In this document: in pieces, positions 25,921 to 34,962 of the stretch
Layout of the letters: the number at the start of each line of letters is the position of its first letter
How positions within the stretch are numbered: the first letter of the stretch is position 1
Source: an uncultured Clostridia bacterium
GTDB taxonomy: Bacteria > Bacillota > Clostridia > TANB77 > CAG-508
Direction of reading: 5' to 3'
DNA: 64,000 nucleotides
NCBI GenBank assembly: GCA_934153805.1
Contig: CAKPFO010000003.1
Location: 4,860 to 68,859, forward strand
Notes under the pieces: model-generated
The model's database searches: none
What the model was told of the DNA's origin: nothing
Seen by the model: the letters and a program-made list of their open reading frames with translations, nothing else
Position numbers and translations under genes: made by a program

Positions 25921-26057
25921 GTTTGCTCCTCCTTTGTATTCTTGTTTTACAACTTTAATTTCTACTTTTATAAAATATGCTGGTATAATTATGAAATATA
26001 TTTCTAGTAATTACAAGTGTAAACTATATAATTATAAAAAAATTTTAGGAGTGATTT

Positions 26058-26384
26058 ATGGAGCGATTAAAAAAATTGCGTGAGGAAAAATCTATTTCTC
26101 AAATTCGACTTAGTGTTGAAATTGGCGTAGCCCAGAAAACCATTAGCGCTTATGAACGAGGTAAAGCTGTTCCTACATGTGAAAATTTAGTAAAAATTGC
26201 TAAATTTTTAAATACTTCTACAGATTATTTACTTGGTTTATCAGATATGAAACTCCCCTATAACAAAATTACTTTAGACAAATTGTCAGAGGAAGAATTA
26301 ACTATTTTGATTAAATATCGACGTTTATCGTTTTCTGAAAAAAGTAAGTTATGCGGTTATCTAGATGCTTTATTAGATGCATAG
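26058..26384 (+). CDS. XRE family transcriptional regulator
   Basis: A 108-residue helix-turn-helix protein (LKKLREEKSISQIRLSVEIGV, AYERGKAVP, LVKIAKFLNTSTDYLLGLSD) followed by a short C-terminal helical region. Divergent from the prepilin-like gene. TTACAAGTGTAA, an imperfect operator-like palindrome, sits in the gap near its -10 TATAAT. It probably controls itself and the pilin-like gene. Confidence 0.85.
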   Translation: MERLKKLREEKSISQIRLSVEIGVAQKTISAYERGKAVPTCENLVKIAKFLNTSTDYLLGLSDMKLPYNKITLDKLSEEELTILIKYRRLSFSEKSKLCGYLDALLDA

Positions 26385-26416
26385 CTTTAAAGATATATTA
26401 ATATCTTTAAAAAAAA

Positions 26417-26448
26417 TACAGCTTAAGGTTTTATTCTTAAACTGTATT
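26417..26448 (+). terminator. Terminator of XRE gene 1
   Basis: AATACAGCTTAAG and CTTAAACTGTATT pair, followed by seven T. Confidence 0.7.
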
Positions 26449-26456
26449 TTTTTATT

Positions 26457-26522
26457 ATTTTGTTTAGTGTACTAAACAAAATGTTTATTTTTTTCTATTT
26501 TGTTTACTATATTAAACAAAAC
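26457..26522. repeat. Two tandem 26-bp palindromes
   Basis: Palindrome 1 (26457-26482) is ATTTTGTTTAGT, GT, ACTAAACAAAAT with 12-bp perfect arms. Palindrome 2 (26497-26522) has TTTTGTTTA and TAAACAAAA arms with a 6-nt centre. Starts are 40 bp apart. They lie between the convergent XRE and VirD4 genes. Confidence 0.7.
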
Positions 26523-26527
26523 ATTTA

Positions 26528-28586
26528 TTATTCCATTGGTCCAAATAATTCATCAAATTTAGCTTCTAATTCTTTTTGTAAATCTTCTGTAAATGCATCT
26601 TCGCTTGGCTCTTTAATTTCATCATTTGAACTTGTATCTATTGTATCAAAATCAAATAAATCATCATCTTTTTCTTCTTTTACATTTTGTATATTGCTAT
26701 CGTCCTCAAAGTTCAATTCTTCTATTGGACTTGCAACTTGCTCTTCTTGTTTTTTTGGTTCTTCTATTTCATCATCAAATAAATCATCTAAAGATTCTAC
26801 TTTTAAATTCTCTTTTTTTACATTTGGATTGTCTGGAACATATGGATTATATGGGTTATATTTTCTCCATTCTCCTCTGCTTCCTGCATCAAATTGATTA
26901 TGATTTAATGTATATGCCTGTAACTCTCTATTTAATTTATCATGTGTGAAATAATAATATTTATTTGCTTTTACTGGCTTAATTCCTTTTTCATAAATTA
27001 TACAAATATCATTATCCATTCTTCTTAATTCATCTGGTGTCATTAGAGCTCTTGCCATATATTGGTCTGAATAATTAAATCCTTGTTTATGAAAATGTTT
27101 ATCTTTATTAGTAGATTTACTTTCTCTTGAAATTGTTTTTTCTCCTAATGCCTTTGAAAAGTATTCTACAGTTTTAAATGAGTTACTTCCTAAAAATACG
27201 TGTGTATCGCAGTTACCCATTATTGTTTCATAGCTTTTTTCATATACTGCCTCTAATTGGTCTAAGTTTTGTAAAATAACACTAAATTGTATTCCTCTAC
27301 TTCTTGATGTTGATATTTTCTTATCAAAGTCTGGTATTCTTCCTATATTTGCAAACTCATCCAATATAAAGAATACTGGTACTTTTAGTCTTCCACCATT
27401 TAAATCTGCATAATTGTATAATTGTTGTATCATTTGAGAGAAGAATATTGTAAGCAAGAAATCATATGCTGTATGTGTGTCTGATGATATAACATACACT
27501 GCTGTTTTTTTATTTCCTATATCTTCAAAATTTATTGTGTCTGTTGATGTAACCTCTGCTATATCTTTTGAGTCAAATTTTCCTAGTTTAGATTGTAGTG
27601 AACTTAGTATTGAACCATATGTCTTTTCCGGTGCTATTTCTATAGATTTATAATACATTCTTGCTGGATGGTCATATGGTAATTGATTGATTAATTCTGT
27701 AAGTAAGTTACTTCCTCCATTTGTATTTGCTGCTCTTACCATCTCTGCACAACTTGCTAAGTTTTGTTCTTCTTCTGGTCTTGTTGCTATTAAATAATAT
27801 ATTAAAGATTTTAGTAACATCTCTGCCATGTCATCCCAGTATGGATCTGATTTTGACTCTGATGATTGTCCTTTTACTACTGTATTTGCTATAACGTCTA
27901 CATCTAGCTCACTTGCTACGTGCATTAATGGATTATATCCATCACTGTTTGCTGGATTAACTAAATTTAATACTTTTATTTCATATCCATGTTTTTTTAG
28001 ATACCCTGCTGTTTTATCATATAGTTCTCCTTTTGGATCTGTAAAAACATATGAGCCTAACATTTGCGCTGCATTTGGTATTGAATATGATGCTGATTTA
28101 CCAGAACCTGAACCGTCCTACTATTAAAGTATTTATGTTTCCACGTTTGTCTACTGGCAAATAATTGTCTTCTGCAAGAAGTATTCCTTTATCTTTACTT
28201 AGTACCTTGTATTGTTCTCCGTTCTTACTCCAGTCACTAGATCCGTGCTCTATATCATAATATTTTCCCTTTGGCTTTGTCTTATCAAATCCTTTTATTG
28301 AGAAAAATATAATTGCTATTGTATATGGTATTAAACATTTTAAAAATATGCTTAATGCCTGTGGTATGCTGAACATTCTAAAAAATGCTGTAAAGCTTGT
28401 TACATCTTTAACAAAGTTTTCTATAAAATTTGTTAAGAAGTCCTCTGTTTCCATCTTTGCTTCTGCCCAACTAGTGGCTATAGGCGCAACAAGTACTATG
28501 GCTATTACTATCCATAGTACTGCTATAACTATTAAAAACTTTTTACCTTGTTTAATTGAATCTTTTATTTTATCAATTTTTCCCAT
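26528..28586 (-). pseudogene. VirD4/TraG type IV coupling protein, frameshifted in the Walker A motif
   Basis: Two overlapping-in-series frames form one coupling protein. The 162-residue 5' frame (28098-28586) carries the N-terminal membrane helices and ends NTLIVG-RFRFW. The 511-residue 3' frame (26528-28063) carries MLGSYVFTDPKGELYD, the large ATPase domain, Walker B FFILDEFANIG and the C-terminal acidic tail. The bridging DNA encodes VGGSGSGKSASYSIP if one extra base (about 28115) is removed, so the shift lies inside the P-loop codons. As it stands the ATPase cannot be made without frameshifting. Confidence 0.85.
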
Positions 28587-28613
28587 GGCTTTCCACCTTT
28601 TCTTTTGTTTGTA

Positions 28614-28961
28614 TTATTTCTCTATTGATTTTTCTGTATTTCTTTTTCTTGTTGTAGTCTTTTTGTTTACTAGTAATTCTTCTTGAACTACTACATTTCC
28701 GTTTTTTGCTTTTATTTTTCTGTTCTTTTCTACTGTTTTAAATGCATTATCTTTAAAATTAATTATAGTTCCGTTTTCAGTTTCTAGAGTATTATTATCT
28801 CTTAAACTTGAATTTTCTGCAGTTATTGTCATTTCATCATTAAATATAATATTTTTTTCTGCTCCTATTATTACTTTTAATCCCTTTTCTTTTTCCTTTT
28901 CAAATGACATGCATGTCATGTCAAAATTGATTGCATTTGAACCTTCAGTTGTTGGTTTCAT
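28614..28961 (-). CDS. Hypothetical protein of the VirD4 operon
   Basis: A 115-residue, beta-strand-rich, charged protein (repeated short strands such as LKVIIGAEKNIIFND, TIINFKDNAFKT) with a basic Lys/Arg-rich tail. I do not recognise it. It lies between the VirD4 gene and another unknown in a minus-strand operon, so a conjugation or regulation role is possible. AGAAAGGAGA precedes the ATG. Confidence 0.5.
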   Translation of the reverse strand: MKPTTEGSNAINFDMTCMSFEKEKEKGLKVIIGAEKNIIFNDEMTITAENSSLRDNNTLETENGTIINFKDNAFKTVEKNRKIKAKNGNVVVQEELLVNKKTTTRKRNTEKSIEK

Positions 28962-28978
28962 ATTTCAAATTCTCCTTT

Positions 28979-29503
28979 CTAGACATCCTCTTTCCTGTCG
29001 CGTATTTCAAACGCGAAGTAAGACTTATATGGTTTTAATTTGCACTTTCCTTTTAATTCATTTGTTTTTTCATCAATATATACTACTGGCTTTACCTCTT
29101 CTGTTGTTTCTGGGTCAATAATACATATTGGTCTTTTTAAATTTGGTGTATATTTAAATTCTTTATATATGTTTGTATCTTCTGAATATAGTGTATCAAA
29201 CTTAACTGGTACAGGCTTTTTAGAAATTTTAACCTTATTATCTTCTAAAACTCCCATATTTACTACTACCTTTTCTTTAGCAAAAGATAATATGATAAGT
29301 TGCTCTTCATAATTTGGTTCATCAATAAAAAAAGTTTTCTTTTTTAAATTTCCTTGTAATTCCTCTGCTGATACAAGTCTTTCAACTGTGTATTTAGGAT
29401 ATTGTTGTAAATATTCTTTCGCAGTTTTGTTTACTCTATATATAACTGTGTTTACACCTTGTGGATCTGTTATATTAAAGTGCTTACCTTGTATACTTTT
29501 CAT
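28979..29503 (-). CDS. Hypothetical protein of the VirD4 operon
   Basis: A 174-residue soluble protein with mixed alpha/beta features and no recognised motif; it contains two Lys-rich strand pairs and a DETT-type acidic patch. The ATG at 29503 follows AAAAGGAG; the 29530 start is nine codons upstream. First gene of the operon after the strong promoter at 29569-29597. Function unknown. Confidence 0.5.
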   Translation of the reverse strand: MKSIQGKHFNITDPQGVNTVIYRVNKTAKEYLQQYPKYTVERLVSAEELQGNLKKKTFFIDEPNYEEQLIILSFAKEKVVVNMGVLEDNKVKISKKPVPVKFDTLYSEDTNIYKEFKYTPNLKRPICIIDPETTEEVKPVVYIDEKTNELKGKCKLKPYKSYFAFEIRDRKEDV

Positions 29504-29568
29504 CTTTTTTACTCCTTTTCTATGAACCAATCTCTCATAGCTTTTCTTTCGTTTAGCAACTATACATA

Positions 29569-29597
29569 ATTATATAGCAAATATGCTGTATTGTCAA
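29569..29597 (-). promoter_or_regulatory. Promoter of the VirD4-region operon
   Basis: On the minus strand TTGACA, 17-nt spacer, TATAAT: consensus at both boxes. Confidence 0.75.
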
Positions 29598-29614
29598 TAT
29601 TTCGCGGTCGTTTG

Positions 29615-30520
29615 TTATATATCTATTCTGCTTATATCATTTCTTGGTTCAAAATTTGATATTTCTTTTAATTTATTATATATGTTTGTTTCTTCTTCTG
29701 ATAGTTGTTTTGGAACTACTATTTTTACTTCTGCTATTAAGTCTCCTCTTCCACCTTTTCCATCTTTATAGCCTTTTCCTGGTATTCTTACCTTTTCTCC
29801 GCTTTCTATTCCTTTAGGTACAAATACAGTTGCCATGTCATCTATTGTGTTTACATTAGCTCTTGTTCCTAAGGCTGCTTCCCATGGAGTTAGTAATAAA
29901 TCTGTATATATGTCAAATCCTTCTAGTTTATATTGCTTTGTGTTATTTATATTTATTTTTATAAATAAGTCACCATTTTTTCCGCCATTTTCTCCTGCTT
30001 TTCCTTGTCCTAATAATCGTATTTTTTCACCATTTCTTATTCCTGCTGGCACGGTTACAGTAAATGTTTTCATTTTTCCATCTACAGTTCTTAAAGAAAT
30101 TTTTTTATTTAGCCCATAGTAGGCTTCTTGTATTGACACGTCTATTTGTGTTTCTATATTTTCACCTTTTACAGGTATTTTCTTTTTATTTTGAACAATA
30201 TCTGTTTCTATCTTTTTACTATTTCCAAATAGCACTCCTATGAAGTCTGTTTTACTTTCTCTTTGGCTTTTATCATTATCTCTTTCTATTTTTCTACCAA
30301 CATGAGAATACCATACTCTGTCATATTTTCTTTTGGATGTACTATCTGACAGTACTCTATATGCTTCGTTTATATCTTTAAATCTATCTTCTGAAAAACT
30401 GCTTTTACTAACATCAGGATGATACTTTTTTGCTTGCTCCCTAAATGCTTGCTTTATTTCATCTATATTAACTTTATTGGTTTGTAAACCTAATATTTTA
30501 TAGTAATCTTTAAAAATCAT
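29615..30520 (-). CDS. DnaJ-like chaperone (CbpA type)
   Basis: A 301-residue protein with a J domain (about 4-67, HPD at about 34-36: KKYHPDVSKS), a Gly-poor linker and two DnaJ C-terminal beta domains (VTVPAGIRNGEKIRLLGQGKAG and FVPKGIESGEKVRIPGKGYKDG). There is no zinc-finger cysteine cluster, so it resembles CbpA rather than full DnaJ. It would stimulate DnaK. Transcribed like the surrounding operon but with a gap on each side. Confidence 0.9.
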   Translation of the reverse strand: MIFKDYYKILGLQTNKVNIDEIKQAFREQAKKYHPDVSKSSFSEDRFKDINEAYRVLSDSTSKRKYDRVWYSHVGRKIERDNDKSQRESKTDFIGVLFGNSKKIETDIVQNKKKIPVKGENIETQIDVSIQEAYYGLNKKISLRTVDGKMKTFTVTVPAGIRNGEKIRLLGQGKAGENGGKNGDLFIKININNTKQYKLEGFDIYTDLLLTPWEAALGTRANVNTIDDMATVFVPKGIESGEKVRIPGKGYKDGKGGRGDLIAEVKIVVPKQLSEEETNIYNKLKEISNFEPRNDISRIDI

Positions 30521-30628
30521 TTGACATCCTCCAAATTCATGGTGAGCAAATTATATCACATTATTTTCTATAACGAAAGAGTATAAATAAAATTTTTAGA
30601 TTTTTTATGAAAGAAATTTATATACAAA

Positions 30629-30670
30629 ATTATAGTCTATATGTTTATTAATTAACATATAGACTATAAT
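30629..30670. terminator. Terminator of murF-ddl
   Basis: Exact 17-bp arms (30629-30645 and 30654-30670) around TATTAATT, immediately after the ddl stop, with T residues to the left. Confidence 0.75.
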
Positions 30671-30671
30671 T

Positions 30672-31724
30672 TTACTTAACAGCTAATTCTATTAATTTAT
30701 CTAATAATTTGCTATAGCTAACTCCTACAGCCTCAAATAATTTCGGATACATACTTATTTGTGTAAATCCCGGTAGTGTATTTATCTCATTTATTATTAC
30801 TCTGTTAGTACCTTTTTCTACAAAGAAATCTACTCTTGAAAGTCCACTTCCATTTACTGCCTTAAATGCTTTTATTGCACTTTTTTGTATTTCTTCTGAT
30901 ATTTCTTTTTCTATATTTGCAGGTATTACTGTTCTTGATGCACTATTGTTATATTTAGAATCAAAGTCATAAAATTCTTCTGCAGATAAAACTTCTCCAA
31001 CGCAAGATGCTTCTACCTCTTCATTTCCAAGTACTGCACATTCTACCTCTCTTCCCACTATTGCTTCTTCTATTAATATTTTTTTATCATATTTAGAAGC
31101 AAATTCTATTGCCTGACTTAAACTTGCTGTATCTTTTGCTTTATTAATTCCTACGGATGAACCAGAGTTCGAAGGTTTTACAAACATTGGATATTTTATG
31201 TTTTGCTCTATTTTTTTAGTTACCTCTTCTAAACTGCAAACCGTTTCATTAAACTTGCTATCCACATATATGTATTTTCCTTTATTTTCTCTTATATATA
31301 CATATTTTGCTTGATTTAATCCTGCTTTTTCAAATACCACTTTAGCATACGCTTTATCCATGCATATGCTAGAAGCTAATACTTTGCATCCTACATATGG
31401 TAATTTTAAAAGTTCGAATAAGCCTTGAATTGTTCCATCTTCTCCATATAATCCATGCAAAACTGGAAATATACAATCCATATTTTTCATGTATTCCATT
31501 GCATTTTCTATTTTAGTTATTTTAGTTATTTTATCTCCAACTTTTATTTCCCCTATTTCGGTTATTTTCTCATTGTATGTATACCATATTCCATTTTCGT
31601 CTATATATATTGGAAAAATTTCATATTTTTTGCTGTCTAAATTTTTTATTATTGATATTCCAGAAACAATTGAAACATCATGTTCTGTTGACATTCCACC
31701 AAAAATAACTCCTATTTTTTTCAT
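30672..31724 (-). CDS. ddl: D-alanine--D-alanine ligase
   Basis: A 350-residue ATP-grasp ligase: N-terminal GVIFGGMSTEHDVSIVSG, ATP-grasp region with FVKPSNSGSSVGINKA, metal-binding SRVDFFVEKG and NEINTLPGFTQISMYPKL. The residue after EHDVS and the Ser in the omega loop (GSSVG) fit a normal Ddl. It makes D-Ala-D-Ala, which MurF, encoded 4 bp upstream with an ATGA overlap, attaches to the UDP-tripeptide. Confidence 0.96.
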   Translation of the reverse strand: MKKIGVIFGGMSTEHDVSIVSGISIIKNLDSKKYEIFPIYIDENGIWYTYNEKITEIGEIKVGDKITKITKIENAMEYMKNMDCIFPVLHGLYGEDGTIQGLFELLKLPYVGCKVLASSICMDKAYAKVVFEKAGLNQAKYVYIRENKGKYIYVDSKFNETVCSLEEVTKKIEQNIKYPMFVKPSNSGSSVGINKAKDTASLSQAIEFASKYDKKILIEEAIVGREVECAVLGNEEVEASCVGEVLSAEEFYDFDSKYNNSASRTVIPANIEKEISEEIQKSAIKAFKAVNGSGLSRVDFFVEKGTNRVIINEINTLPGFTQISMYPKLFEAVGVSYSKLLDKLIELAVK

Positions 31725-33145
31725 AAACTCATCTCCTCTTCTAATTCTTTAACTAAATCAAAAAATTTCATTCCGTTTGATGCTTTAAATAAAATAACAT
31801 CATTTTTGTCCATAATTTTGTTTAATAATTTTATTATATCTTCTTTGTTTTCAAAATAATAAATATTATTTTCGTTCATTCCATTTTCTTTTGCGCTATT
31901 TACTATATTTTTTGAATTTTCTCCTGAACAAATTAATATATCAATATTATTTTTTGCAACTTCTTTTCCTACATTTTCATGTAATTGTTTTGAATAATCT
32001 CCTAATTCAAACATATCTCCTAATACTGCTATTTTTCTGCATTCAGCATAATTTGCAAGATTTGCTATCGACGCTTTCATAGATTCAAAACTTGCATTAT
32101 AACTATCATTTATTATTTTTGCTCCATTTTTTAGTGTGCTTATGTCCATTCTTTTTTTAGTTAATTCAAAACCTTCTATGCCTTTTTGAATTTTGCTATT
32201 TTCTATATTTAGCATTCTTCCAACTGTAATTGCACACAATGCATTATAAACAAAGTGAACTCCTGCAACAGGAACATCTACCTTAAACTCTTCACTTTGT
32301 GTTTTGCATACAAATTGACTCTTTTCTTCTTCTAAATTTATATCTTGTGCATAAACTTTGCTTGCATTCTCTATTCCATATGTCATAATATTTAACTTAT
32401 CATTATTTTCTTCATAGAATTTATGTAGCAAATCATTATCATTATTTATAACTATTGTTTTTTGTTCGTTTCCTTCTAATATTTCCAATTTAGATTTCAA
32501 AATATTTTCTCTTGAGCCCAAATTTCCTATATGAGATGTTCCTATATTTGTAATTACGCAAATTGTTGGTTTGGCTATATTAGTAAGCACACGTATTTCT
32601 CCAAAATGATTCATTCCCATTTCTATAACTGCTGCTTCATGATCTTTTAACCTTAATATTGTAAGCGGCACTCCTATATGGTTATTGTAGTTTCCTTCTG
32701 TTTTTAAAGTTTTATATTTCGTAGACAAAACGCTTGCAATTATATCTTTTGTACTTGTTTTTCCTACACTTCCAGTTACTGCAACTATCGGAAAGTCTTT
32801 TCCATACAAACTCCTTTTAAATTTTGCCATCTCTTGAATGGCATTTAATGTGTCTTCTACTTTAATAATTACCTTATCTTTGTACTTTTCCTTTTGTTTT
32901 TCTGTAAAATCTATATCTTGAACAATACATCCTTTTGCTCCATTTGCAAAAGCATTTTCAAAATATATTCCTCCATTTACAGTTTCTCCCTTTAGACCAA
33001 GGTATATATCTCCTTTGTTTATTTCCCTTGAATCCTTAGAAAAATCATCACATATTACATCTTCTCTTCCTGTAATAAGTGTTCCTTTTGTGACATTTAA
33101 AATATCTTTTACCGTCATTACATGGTTTAAACTTTTTTCTCCCAT
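31721..33145 (-). CDS. murF: UDP-N-acetylmuramoyl-tripeptide--D-Ala-D-Ala ligase
   Basis: The 474-residue Mur ligase has the ATP-binding loop TGSVGKTSTKD (about 118-128), central-domain EMGMNHFGEI and NIGTSHIGNLGSRENI, and C-terminal DSYNASFESM. Its start is preceded by GGAGG. It is co-transcribed with ddl. Confidence 0.95.
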   Translation of the reverse strand: MGEKSLNHVMTVKDILNVTKGTLITGREDVICDDFSKDSREINKGDIYLGLKGETVNGGIYFENAFANGAKGCIVQDIDFTEKQKEKYKDKVIIKVEDTLNAIQEMAKFKRSLYGKDFPIVAVTGSVGKTSTKDIIASVLSTKYKTLKTEGNYNNHIGVPLTILRLKDHEAAVIEMGMNHFGEIRVLTNIAKPTICVITNIGTSHIGNLGSRENILKSKLEILEGNEQKTIVINNDNDLLHKFYEENNDKLNIMTYGIENASKVYAQDINLEEEKSQFVCKTQSEEFKVDVPVAGVHFVYNALCAITVGRMLNIENSKIQKGIEGFELTKKRMDISTLKNGAKIINDSYNASFESMKASIANLANYAECRKIAVLGDMFELGDYSKQLHENVGKEVAKNNIDILICSGENSKNIVNSAKENGMNENNIYYFENKEDIIKLLNKIMDKNDVILFKASNGMKFFDLVKELEEEMSL

Positions 33146-33244
33146 TATTTAATATTTCCTCCATTATATTTTTATAGGAAATCTAATATATTTATATTAT
33201 GATTTGTTAGATTATATGACTTTTTAAATAATTTTGCAAGAGCA

Positions 33245-33290
33245 AAAAGGGACGCCCCTTTTTCGAAAATTTTTACAAAAAGGGACACCC
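33245..33290. repeat. Left arm of 46-bp inverted repeat around a SASP gene
   Basis: The arm contains AAAAGGGACGCCCC, TTTTTCGAAAATTTTTAC and AAAAAGGGACACCC and matches, inverted, the arm at 33739-33784 without a mismatch. It also supplies the 5' half of a GGGACACC/GGTGTCCC hairpin that ends at about 33319 and terminates the SASP gene. Confidence 0.85.
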
Positions 33291-33321
33291 CTCTTGATAT
33301 TAGATAAGGTGTCCCTTTTAA

Positions 33322-33495
33322 CTATTTTACACTTCTATTTGCTATTTCTATTGCTTTTGATACTATATTTCCACATGTTTTTGATGATACGTTTTGCCAT
33401 CCTCCATCTTGTTTTACTTGGTTATATACTCCTAATTCTTTTGCTATTTCTTCTTTTAAATTTTCAGACATAACTGTGTTTTTGTTTCTAGACAT
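33322..33495 (-). CDS. Alpha/beta-type small acid-soluble spore protein
   Basis: A 57-residue protein with the SASP signature LKEEIAKELGVYN and a second conserved helix region (NVSSKTCGNIVSKAIEIANR). SASPs coat spore DNA and protect it from damage. The second half departs from the usual GGxxTxxLV pattern, and a Cys is present. AGGAGG precedes the ATG. A perfect 10-bp-arm palindrome lies just upstream at 33526-33548. No clear sigma-G promoter could be assigned. Confidence 0.8.
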   Translation of the reverse strand: MSRNKNTVMSENLKEEIAKELGVYNQVKQDGGWQNVSSKTCGNIVSKAIEIANRSVK

Positions 33496-33738
33496 CCTAG
33501 TTACCTCCTATAAAAGCAGAGTTATGAATTTTTAATTATTAAAAATTCTTTTACAAAAACAAATCTTATTTTTTCTTTTGTGATCTAAATCACTTTGCAC
33601 ATTTTTTATTGTTTTTGTAATATTATTATTTGATTTTTGTTTTATTTTATACTTGAATAAATTTGAAATGATTTCTATCTCTAATATTTATTCAATATTT
33701 TTCATTATTAAATTTTTGACACCCTTCTAATATCAGAA
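33496..33738. other. AT-rich leader inside the inverted repeat
   Basis: Contains the SASP ribosome-binding site, the palindrome at 33526-33548 (GAATTTTTAA/TTAAAAATTC) and an otherwise plain AT-rich stretch. I see no gene here. Confidence 0.5.
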
Positions 33739-33784
33739 GGGTGTCCCTTTTTGTAAAAATTTTCGAAAAAGGGGCGTCCCTTTT
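33739..33784. repeat. Right arm of 46-bp inverted repeat
   Basis: Exact inverted match to 33245-33290. Just to the left, GACACCCTTCT and AGAAGGGTGTC form a second hairpin. The arm ends three bases before the stop codon of the next gene. Confidence 0.85.
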
Positions 33785-33787
33785 CGA

Positions 33788-34843
33788 TTATTTTTCTAAT
33801 TCTTCTTTTTTTATACTTTGTTTAAATTCTTGCTTTTTCTTTTTAACTTTGCTTTCTATGTCTTTTGAGCAATTTTCTATATTTCTATATATTGCTCCTT
33901 CTTTATCTACACCACCTATAAATGTCATTTCTTCTTTTTGTAAGTGTTCTCTTGGTACTTTAGACATCAAATCTAGTACAGTTTTTATTTGTTCTAAATC
34001 ATTGCTATTTGTTATATTCTCTATTTTTTCTTTTAGCGTAAATATCACTGGATATCCCTGTGGTAAGCCTTCCAACATAGTTTTTTCTTCGCTATTGTCC
34101 TCTACTTTTTCAATAAAAGCGGAGTATAAATAAGTTTCTTCTTGATCTTTTCCAATTTTATCTAATTTATTAATTCTTAATATTTTTCCTTTTTGAGTGT
34201 CAACTCCTATATAATCGCTATATATTTTTTCTCCAATTTTATATCTAAATTGTTCTTCTAATTTTATTTGTTTTTTTCTTTCTTCTTGTTTACTTTCCAT
34301 TTGTGCAGAATATTCTTTATATTCTTCTGCTAATGCTGTTTTAAAATCTTTTTTTGTATTTTCTGTCGCACTTGCTATTCTTTGTGTAAATGCCTCTTTA
34401 TTTTTAAGGATAGTTGGATTCATTCTATTTCTTATAAAAAGCTCTACTTCATCTGTGGCACTTTTTACACCAAATGTTTTATCATCTATCCTTACAACTC
34501 TTCCTATATGATTATATCTGTCATGTTCTAAGTTTTCCATTCTTTGCTTTTTTTCTAAAGCTTCTAATATATTGAATCTTTCTAAATCACTTAATTGCAT
34601 ATCTTCTGGAATCTCAAAACAAATGTAATCTGCTGTATCTGGCATAATTGTCGTTTCTTTATCATATTGTATAAGTCTAGCTTTTATAAATTTAGTTTTA
34701 TTATCTCCATGGTTTACAGTTCCAAATTGTTCTATATCAAATAGGGCTACATTTTTTTTGTTGTTATGCTTTTTAAATTCATATATTGATATATCTTTTG
34801 TACCTTTTCCTGAGCTTTCTTTCGCTTTGCTAAATAAACCCAT
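33788..34843 (-). CDS. Hypothetical protein, charged, possibly element-encoded
   Basis: A 351-residue soluble protein with a beta-rich N-terminal half (ALFDIEQFGTVNH, FIKARLIQYDKET) and a coiled-coil/Lys-Glu-rich middle (about 150-210) and C-terminus. No enzymatic motif recognised. Its stop codon abuts the inverted-repeat arm. It follows ypeB on the same strand after about 110 nt. Unknown function. Confidence 0.5.
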   Translation of the reverse strand: MGLFSKAKESSGKGTKDISIYEFKKHNNKKNVALFDIEQFGTVNHGDNKTKFIKARLIQYDKETTIMPDTADYICFEIPEDMQLSDLERFNILEALEKKQRMENLEHDRYNHIGRVVRIDDKTFGVKSATDEVELFIRNRMNPTILKNKEAFTQRIASATENTKKDFKTALAEEYKEYSAQMESKQEERKKQIKLEEQFRYKIGEKIYSDYIGVDTQKGKILRINKLDKIGKDQEETYLYSAFIEKVEDNSEEKTMLEGLPQGYPVIFTLKEKIENITNSNDLEQIKTVLDLMSKVPREHLQKEEMTFIGGVDKEGAIYRNIENCSKDIESKVKKKKQEFKQSIKKEELEK

Positions 34844-34962
34844 TTTTTATCCTCCTAGTTATCATAATTTTATTATTAATAACCAGGTATGTCAAGGTAA
34901 AATTTTTACTTTTTTGATAAAATTTGCTATTTTCTTACAATTTATAACTTATAAAATATTTT

